A stretch of 64,000 bases of DNA. It comes from Mesodorylaimus sp. YZB2_4. Taxonomy: Eukaryota; Nematoda; Enoplea; Dorylaimida; Dorylaimidae. Position numbers and translations under genes: made by a program. The stretch lies in NCBI GenBank assembly GCA_030248295.1, contig JASANH010001456.1, forward strand, positions 1 to 64,000, read 5' to 3'. Under the pieces are notes generated by a model. That model ran no database searches. It was given only the letters and a program-made list of their open reading frames with translations, and was not told where the DNA came from. This document shows, piece after piece, positions 57,541-64,000 of the stretch (position 1 is the stretch's first letter; each line of letters starts with the position of its first letter).

Positions 57541-58926
57541 GTGCCAGCGCAAGAAGCACTTGCCATAGTATGGGCAGTGGGCAGATGGCGTCACTATATG
57601 GCCTGTATCCACTTCGTGGTATATTCTGACCACGCTCAATTAGTCAAATGGTTCTCACGGGGAATTTTCGATGGTGCATTAGGGCAGTTGACACTAGCCC
57701 TGCGAGATTTCAATTTCGATGTCATCTATCGCCCAGGAAGGAAGAATATCAACGCCGACATTTTGAGTCGCATCCCACACGGAAATATTCTTAATGACGC
57801 ATGGGATACGCAAGCTCAGAAGGATTTTGGAGCCCATATCAGTCGAAACGAGTACCAGCTGGGAGACCACGGCGAAGTCATTGACGAAGACCCGCCTGAA
57901 GCATCACTACGTCGTCCTGAAACAATGCAAGTGCTCTTTGTTCCAGTCACTGGTCCTGTGTTGATCCTTCGCTCATGGAATTTAAACAAACAGAAAGATG
58001 GTAACCGAGTGCGCTATTGCGAATTTCTATTATCACACGATCGATCGGATGATGAAAGCGAGGATCCGAATACAAGAGTAATGGCTGATCGGCAATGGGT
58101 ACCTTGTAGGAAAAAATTATTTATCACGAAATTATATGGCGTATCTGGAATATTAACTGAGACATATGGCCCAGCAATGACCGTCCAGTACAAAGTAGAT
58201 CAAAAGGAACCGTTTTGCATTCGCATGCGTCAACCAGTTGGACACGACCTGCTTAATTCTCGCAGACGCGCCCAGCTGTGCCCAGATGGTTCAGTCGACA
58301 CAGTGGAATGGTCAGAGAAGCAGAGAGCCAGTCTTCTGGTGCAATGGACACCCATCGTCTCTGATTCAGAGACGGAGAGTGCAGTTCCTGCGTCGTCTCT
58401 AGTCGTGCAGCCGCAAGAAGTCACCGCTACAGTCATGTGTTCGAACCTGGATTCAGGAAACCCTATTCTCGAACCAGATGTGACCACAATCGTTGATTCT
58501 GCGTTCATATACGATGACATGGCGATTGCAAAAGCACGTTCAGCAGTCACACTGAACGAACGGAAATATCTCCATTATGTCCTTATGACCGAATGGGCAG
58601 TCCCACCGCACCAACAGTCATCAGAGGCGCCTAGATACAATCTTGCCAGTGCCTATGCGCATTCGATTATGCCGGATAGTGCAGTATTGTGCAAGACTGA
58701 TTTGCAGATTCAAATCCCACTTGGATGCTACGCACGTATTGCCCCGTTACCTGGCTCAGTATCCAAAACGAAGATCGCCATTGGGTGTGGCGTCATTGAT
58801 CCCGATTTTCGAGGTAATGTATCGATGCGGTCCAAGGAACGTGGATACGAGCAGCCTGCGTTTCATCCGAACTTGACTGAACTGACCAATACACAATACC
58901 ACAGGAGAACCCAGCGCATATTTTGA
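57541..58926 (+). pseudogene. RNase H end, unknown region and dUTPase-like domain of pol
   Basis: One open frame of 461 codons. Residues of about 1-80 complete RNase H (PAQEALAIVWAVGRW, YSDHAQLVKW, IYRPGRKNINADILSR). Residues of about 80-330 match nothing I recognise. Residues of about 363-428 (58,627-58,825) read as a dUTPase: YNLASAYAHSIMP, then TDLQIQIPLGCYARIAP and IAIGCGVIDPDFRGNV. This follows the family pattern GYDL.SA, T.[IL].I..P.G.Y.RIAPRSG and GVIDxDYRG. The motif-3 Asp (GVID) is kept. Motif 1 has N for D, motif 2 has lost Arg (APLPGS for APRSG), and motif 3 has Phe for Tyr; motifs 4-5 were not found. dUTPases hydrolyse dUTP to limit uracil in DNA. In non-primate lentiviruses the enzyme also lies between RNase H and integrase (established knowledge). 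Confidence 0.72.
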
Positions 58927-59330
58927 CGAGAATTGAACGCATTCTGCGTGAGGGTGTCGATCCAGCCGATGGCGAGTTGTACCATCCTGTCTTGCCGGCA
59001 GTATGGCCAGCGTTAGTTCACGAGCTGCGACGGGTTTCATCCATCTTGGTGGCACCAACAACTTTGCTACCTTCATTACCGCGTTCCTTTCAAGAGGACG
59101 ACCTATCAGCTTCTTGCAGCGACTATCGTAAATATATCCAGCGAGAAATGGACAGTTGGGCGAGTGCGTTTTAAAGTAGACCAGGACAGGCTGATTATCA
59201 GGTCCAGTTGTTACGATTGTTGAATGCGCTAATCGACCGTGTGTGTACACAACAACTTCCGGACCACTACCCGTAGATCACGTCGGGGGATCGGGAGTGG
59301 ATATTGTTTTGGTCAGCCTTTTAGATGATC
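58927..59330 (+). other. Region between dUTPase and ORF3; no intact frame
   Basis: Three short overlapping frames change over here. One contains VDPADGELYHPVLPAVWPAL then VHEL, and another GFIHLGGTNNFATFITAFL. Read across a shift, they faintly resemble the H...H zinc finger at the start of retroviral-type integrases. No D...D...E catalytic core follows, so I do not call integrase. Confidence 0.35.
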
Positions 59331-60946
59331 CAGTTATCGTGCAGGGATCTAATAGTGGACCCTGTAGCCCGAGTCCGTTCGAATATTGACCACGCGAAGG
59401 CATTGATCCACGGAAGAACCGCCGACCCAAACGATTTGGACACGCTTCCTGCTCGTACAAAACATGCACTTCAGCTGATTCGATTAGCGATCGCTCAGGC
59501 AGAGCGTGTGCTAGGGGCCCAATATTACTGGTATGCAACGTCGTGTGAACAGCGCAGTGCGACGACTGGATGTCCTCCGAGCTCAGATACAACGTCGCGA
59601 TAATACTGATACTCGTGACAGACCTGTTACAGGGCGACCATTGGACCCAGCGCGGCCAGCGATACGATCTGTGGTTCGACCGGTTCTGGGTTCGAATACA
59701 TCAGCGCCCGACCTGAACCCATTCGCCGAGGAGGACGTCTTCGGAAGCTTTGCCTCAGCCGGCAACTGCGAGCGCAACGGTGGTCCAGGAAGGACCCCTG
59801 ATATTAGAAGACATTATTCGTCAACAAGAAACGACACGCGGACCCATTGATCACGATATGCGTCCTAATACGTTGGAAATTGCAGCTGAACTAGGTTTAG
59901 AATATTTGGAACCAACCTGGACAATAGTTCCATTAGCAACGACCTCGTCGCCGAGAGCTTGCCAGTTTTTGTGGAAGTTGCGAATGATGCCTATCGATTC
60001 ATTGCCTTGCATTGTGCGACTGGATACGCGTTACGCGTCTAATGCATTCACGCGTCCCAATGATTTCACAGAATTTATGCACATGCGGGGCCTCCTAGAT
60101 ATATTTTTCGATTTTCCTCGACCCTGTGCGGTCGAGGCGGTGAACTGTCTGCGCGATTCAACTGTTTGGCGATATGGTTTGGAAAATACACGGGATCGTG
60201 CGGATCGAGCTGGACGAGAAGAACGGGAACGCCAGGAGAGACGCCTTAGGCGTGAGCGCGAAGACGAAACCCGCCAACAGACCAACGCTCCACTGGTACC
60301 TCACCGTGGCGCACGTCCTCCTGCTGCGTCCAATCGGTCACGCCCCAGCAGCACTCATCGACTACCAGACTTGCGAGATATTATTGAATCCAGACGTTCC
60401 GGCGACCTGCGGGAGCGTATTAATAAATTGACACTCCCACCGCAAATTCGTCATTCGAAGTCAGCGCCTAACGTGTGCCTTACTGGACTAGCATTGTGCA
60501 AATCAGGCCCTCGCCAGGGGCGGTTACCGTCGAACGTAGATAAGGCATTTAACATGGTCGTGGCGACACCCGCTCATGCTCTGCTTTTGGACGATTATGT
60601 CTCACTTATTCGCCAACAGAATTGGAATTGGTCAGATCTGTCTTCTGTCTAGCAACGCGCCTGGATAACATTCACCGGTTGCCCGTATGACGACGCCGCA
60701 GCCCCTAGCCATGCCTTGTCAGACGTTGTCATGCTGTGGGAGCCTGTGGACGATTCAAGCCAGCCTGGCCCAGCTACAGAGGGATATCGATCATCACTTT
60801 CCCCAGAACAACAGAGTTGGCAATTGGTATTTCCGCCAGTGGCAGTCCCTTTCGACCTCTATGGCGATGATCCAGTTCTGGAGGTGGCCGTATCAGAAGC
60901 TGAGCTCAATGCTTTGTGTCCACCAAATTTCGGGTTGAACGAGTGA
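59331..60946 (+). pseudogene. ORF3 of the LTR retrotransposon, unknown function
   Basis: An apparently continuous protein of about 530 residues is spread over three frames. First comes a helical part in frame from 59,325 (LPARTKHALQLIRLAIAQAE). From about 59,533 follows RVNSAVRRLDVLRAQI and an Arg/Pro-rich linker with APDLNPFAEEDVFG. From about 59,750 to 60,652 comes the longest piece (ILEDIIRQQETTRGPIDHD, PIDSLPCIVRLDTRY, DRADRAGREERERQERRLRR, LPDLRDIIESRRSGDLRE). After TAG 60,650-60,652 the same frame goes on to 60,946 (TFTGCPYDDAAAPSHALSD, PEQQSWQLVFPPVAVPFDLY). No signal peptide, membrane helix or known domain is visible, so it does not look like an envelope protein. Its place just inside the 3' LTR suggests an accessory or gag-like product. 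Confidence 0.5.
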
Positions 60947-61664
60947 GTCTATGCGATCATCGGGAACGAGTGTGGATGATGGCGCCTTAGGCGCGTTGAC
61001 GATTTTCTTTTTTCTCTTTTTCTTTTTTCTTCTTTGTTTCCTCCTCTCCTCTCTTTATTCTAGGTAGGTTTCGTAATATCTGTGTTTTTGTTTTTTTTTG
61101 GTGAATGGTCTGTTTTCGCCTGCACCCTGCACCCCTGTTTTTGTCAACCCTGCATGTTTTTATGTCCTGACGTTCTCCACGTTGTGATATGTTAGCAGAT
61201 CCCTTCGTTTGGTTTTCTTTTTTTGCGCTCTGCACGTACTGCCAGTGTGTGATGTTTGCAGTCATTCATGTTAGAACGGCGGGATATGATTTCTAGATTT
61301 TTAGTTAGGATGACTAGTTGGGTGGAGGTCCCTTGTAGAATATTTGCCTGGACACTCTGCCCGTTTTTGATTTTGCTACATTTTTGGTACATACAGTAGT
61401 ATGTGTGTTGGTGTCACACTTCAGTCATTTCGACCATCGATCACTTCGTTTATCGATTATTCGATCATGTTGATCACTCTGATCACGTCGATCATTACGC
61501 ACACTCTGATCACGTCGATCATTATGCATCGACCATAATCGACCGTATTTCGACATTTTAATCAGTTCGAGCACGCTACGATCACACTTCAATCATATTT
61601 CGATCGTGCTGACGACTCTGCTTACTCGGGCAGTGGGAGCCCTACTCCATCGGTGAGGTAGCAC
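60947..61664 (+). other. 3' non-coding region of the LTR element with GATCA-rich repeats
   Basis: A CT-rich tract (61,005-61,065) is followed at 61,430-61,620 by many GATCA/TCGAT words, including a near-exact direct repeat of CACTCTGATCACGTCGATCA spaced about 30 nt apart. Just before the 3' LTR is GGGCAGTGGGAGCC, the nearest purine-rich stretch. It is set back about 25 nt, so the polypurine tract is not certain. Confidence 0.5.
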
Positions 61665-61873
61665 TGTCAGGGGTGTAGTGTTTACGTTATAGGCTGGTTC
61701 GAACCAGAGAAGACTAGTGATGAAAGACCAGATAGATGATGACAAGTGATACCAGCATGTTTCATGCAAACTGATCTTGTTCCCGTGGTATATAGTTCCT
61801 CCTTCGTTGGCTATGGGTCAGTGTTGCCTTATTTCTTGCCTGGTGCGGCTCCTAATAAAGTGGACGTGATACA
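61665..61873 (+). repeat. 3' LTR, internally deleted
   Basis: Aligns to the 5' LTR from TGTCAGGGG to GATACA with roughly a dozen differences, but lacks one block of about 85 nt after TTACGTTATAGGC. The TATA-like GTATATAG and AATAAA are kept. Confidence 0.88.
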
Positions 61874-62224
61874 TTCTTTCCCAACTGGAATCTTATTCAG
61901 CTGAGTCTAGCGGCTCGCTCCATTCTTATTGATTTTGAAATAGCGGCTCTCAATGCGATTGAGGAAACGTTTCCGATTGCATCACGTCGTGGCTGCTTTT
62001 ATCGCTTCACGAAAGCGGTCTGGAGGCATATTCAGAACTCTGGTCTTCAAGAACGATATGGCGACGACGATGAATTCGCCTTGAAAATGCTTCTGTTGTT
62101 GGCGCTGGCTCTCAAGGAGAGTCGGGCTGATCTAAAGGATTTTCTCGGCTGTTAAAAGTCTGCACATTGGCGCTGATATTCAAAATATGCTGTACTAACC
62201 TTACACGTCAGACTATTCAGATCT

Positions 62225-63290
62225 ACTGTGGACTCATCCAGAGAACTCCATAAGCGAAGTGCGGTACTCATGTTTACTTGGGGCAGAAATCGGAAACCGA
62301 TCTAGAAAATCTCCTGGCCACACCAAGATGGAGAAGACTAGGAAGAATTCTTGGCCCCACTCCAAGATCAGAGATGCAACCTCTGACTGGAATAAGAACG
62401 ATTCTAAAACGGTTATGCGGCCAAGGTGCAATATCTCGAGAACGATTTTGAAATCATTGTCGGTCCTACTGTAGTGCGAGGACAGCCTAAGTTTGTCTTG
62501 GAGGGGTTTTGCCCTTCTGCTGGGTGCGGTGTGCGGTATACAATCCAGGGGCTCAAGGTGGTGGTAACCAAATTGATATCCCCCTCTTTACTGCACAAAT
62601 CGAAGTCGTGTGCACTCACTTTGCTTGAGCGCTATTCTGATGCTGAAATCTTCATTCAAACCAGGCAAAATGAAAAGCTTCGTGCATGGGTTGCGCCCTC
62701 AGTAGCACATTCTACGCGCACGTCGACCCTGATTTCGATCGGCCTAATGTGAGACGAATTTCACGCAGCAGCATCCTACAATACTTGTTAGTAATTTTTT
62801 AAAAGGCACGCAGGGTGTCGCCATGCAACTGTTTTGTTCAAAACTTTCGATTTCTTTGTTACGTCTTCTCTTTCACGGCAATTGGGGTAATTTTTCAGCT
62901 AATAGTTTTCGTTTCGATCATCATTTCACTGTTGCACCTTTTCCAAATAATTTGATCGGCTCAACTTAATCTTGGAACAACTCAGCCAGTGAAAGATATT
63001 GATCTTGAGATAAAATTTCTTTACAAGAATAAAAATTGATCAAGCCAAATTTCTTGGAGTTGTCGCTCAATAATGAAATCTGCTTTAGACTGTTAAGGAC
63101 TGCGATGATGTAAAGCCTTGTAAGCAAACCATTTCACCTTTTTTTAAGATGCCATGCGCTTGCACCGTTTTGCTGCTGTTTATCTTGCAAGACTCAAGTT
63201 CTTAAGTGATGGCAAAAACACAACACGTGAAAGCAAAGTTGATGCAAAAATTTAAAGAACATATGTAGATTTCGAGGTTATAGTGCTTGA
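62225..63290. repeat. Segmental repeat, copy 2
   Basis: See 46,355-46,420 and 49,245-50,460. This copy is not interrupted by the hAT element or the C-run and shows what the other copy looked like before insertion. It starts about 350 nt after the 3' LTR. Confidence 0.85.
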
Positions 63291-64000
63291 AAAACCGCAT
63301 ACCGTTCCATGAGCACATGAGCGGTGATGGAAACATAACAGCGCTTTCTTGTGCAAACTCGATTTTCACAGGAACATCCCGCAAAACTTTTTTTTAAAGC
63401 GTTTGATCGTTGTGATATGTGAAAATTTGACGCCCTAACTTTCAATAAAATTTTTGTGACTTTCGTGCCTCAGCATCCAAAATCGTATGATACAAGCTTT
63501 AAGAGCCGTAGTCTGAGCGATCGAATACCCACACCTGAACCTTTTTCCTGAGCTCTCAATTTTGGACAGAAAAATCTGAACTAGTTTTTCGCGCTGATTC
63601 TGAATCTGTAATTAGAAAATTATGTCCAGCCGTTCATGAGATATTCGAATTTTCGCTCTAATCCTAAAGTACTATCTGTTTTCTTTGGGAATGTAAACGC
63701 GGCCTATGCGGTAACGTGGAGGGCGTGTATATTCTCAAAGAAAACAGGTTATATATTTCACCGCTGTTTGCGGCGCGAGCCTATTCTAGCCTATTCATGC
63801 AGCTTTTCCATCCGACCATGTATGCTAGCCAAGGGCAGGTTATACAGTCGAGTTCACTTATAGCCACACTGGATAATGTCACAGTCCAGTTATTATCACA
63901 GGTTTTTTAAGTCCTGAATTTTTTCCTAATACTTTGTGTGTATTTTTAATTGGCTCATTATCACGCTGACTTTGTCTCAGTCCGTTTATTATCATATAAA
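63291..64000. other. No recognisable gene
   Basis: A/T-rich sequence with short frames only. Confidence 0.4.

Larger units (their letters stand above)
52021..61873 (+). mobile_element. Ty3/gypsy-like LTR retrotransposon with a dUTPase domain (decayed copy)
   Basis: The element is bounded by LTRs at 52,021-52,316 and 61,665-61,873. In order it shows a putative primer-binding site, gag with a coiled coil and a capsid-like region, Cys/His nucleocapsid motifs, a retropepsin, a reverse transcriptase (YIDD), RNase H, an unknown region, a dUTPase-like domain and an additional long frame of unknown function. I see no integrase catalytic core. Many stops and frame changes show that this copy is inactive. 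The order protease-RT-RNase H and the RT sequence fit Ty3/gypsy. A clear target-site duplication was not found (CTTTT before the element, TTCTT after it). Confidence 0.85.

Noticed and set aside
58756..59250. Minus-strand open frame of 164 codons across the LTR element
   Set aside because: It overlaps the plus-strand dUTPase region antisense and shows no motif; a shadow of coding on the other strand.
60947..61400. Envelope-like gene at the 3' end of the LTR element
   Set aside because: No signal peptide, membrane anchor or cleavage site in ORF3 or after it; the region after 60,946 is CT-rich and non-coding.

Overview
This window is eukaryotic and almost certainly from an invertebrate animal. 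Genes are split by short GT-AG introns (mostly 40-160 nt), there is no operon structure, and the recognisable host genes belong to animal families: DEG/ENaC sodium channels, C-type lectin/PAN secreted proteins and Ser/Thr-rich surface proteins. I cannot name the species. Much of the window is repeats, transposon remnants and degenerate gene copies.

Layout. 1-9 kb: mostly non-coding. It holds a degenerate retropepsin fragment (2.5-2.9 kb), a homopolymer-rich block (3.8-4.1 kb), a DEG/ENaC exon broken by a stop (5.3-6.0 kb) and a pair of inverted G/C-rich repeats (6.4/7.7 kb). 9.8-14.1 kb: an 11-exon transposase-like gene of the GDG..DSPG / TD.H / D.WH family, with one frameshift; its introns carry two foldback MITEs. 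18.3-19.4 kb: a 107-bp satellite array that flips orientation part-way. 19.9-25.9 kb, mainly minus strand: a non-LTR reverse-transcriptase remnant, an intact signal peptide + C-type lectin + PAN gene, the 3' half of a DEG/ENaC gene, a second RT remnant, a Thr-rich repeat region and a decayed lectin/PAN copy. 27-34 kb: dispersed repeats and a Ser/Thr-rich ORF with two in-frame stops. 33.8-35.8 kb: the 5' half of a second transposase-like gene. 36.1-38.4 kb: a DEG/ENaC gene ending at its second membrane helix. 40.6-45.7 kb: a decayed lectin copy, a 2.35-kb TTAA-flanked foldback element and a DEG/ENaC N-terminal exon. 46.8-49.2 kb: a complete hAT element with a perfect 8-bp target duplication. 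51.3-51.9 kb: a FLYWCH/MULE fragment. 52.0-61.9 kb: a Ty3/gypsy-like LTR retrotransposon. 49.2-50.4 kb and 62.2-63.3 kb: two copies of one segmental repeat.

The most unusual object is the LTR retrotransposon. Downstream of RNase H it encodes a roughly 230-residue region I do not recognise and then a dUTPase-like domain. After that comes a further reading frame of unknown function, and I can see no integrase catalytic core. The copy is decayed, with several stops and frame changes, so its intact relatives would have to be found elsewhere in the genome.

Coordinates of multi-exon genes were worked out by hand from splice sites and reading frame and may be off by a base or two. Protein family calls rest on motifs and remembered family patterns, not on database searches.
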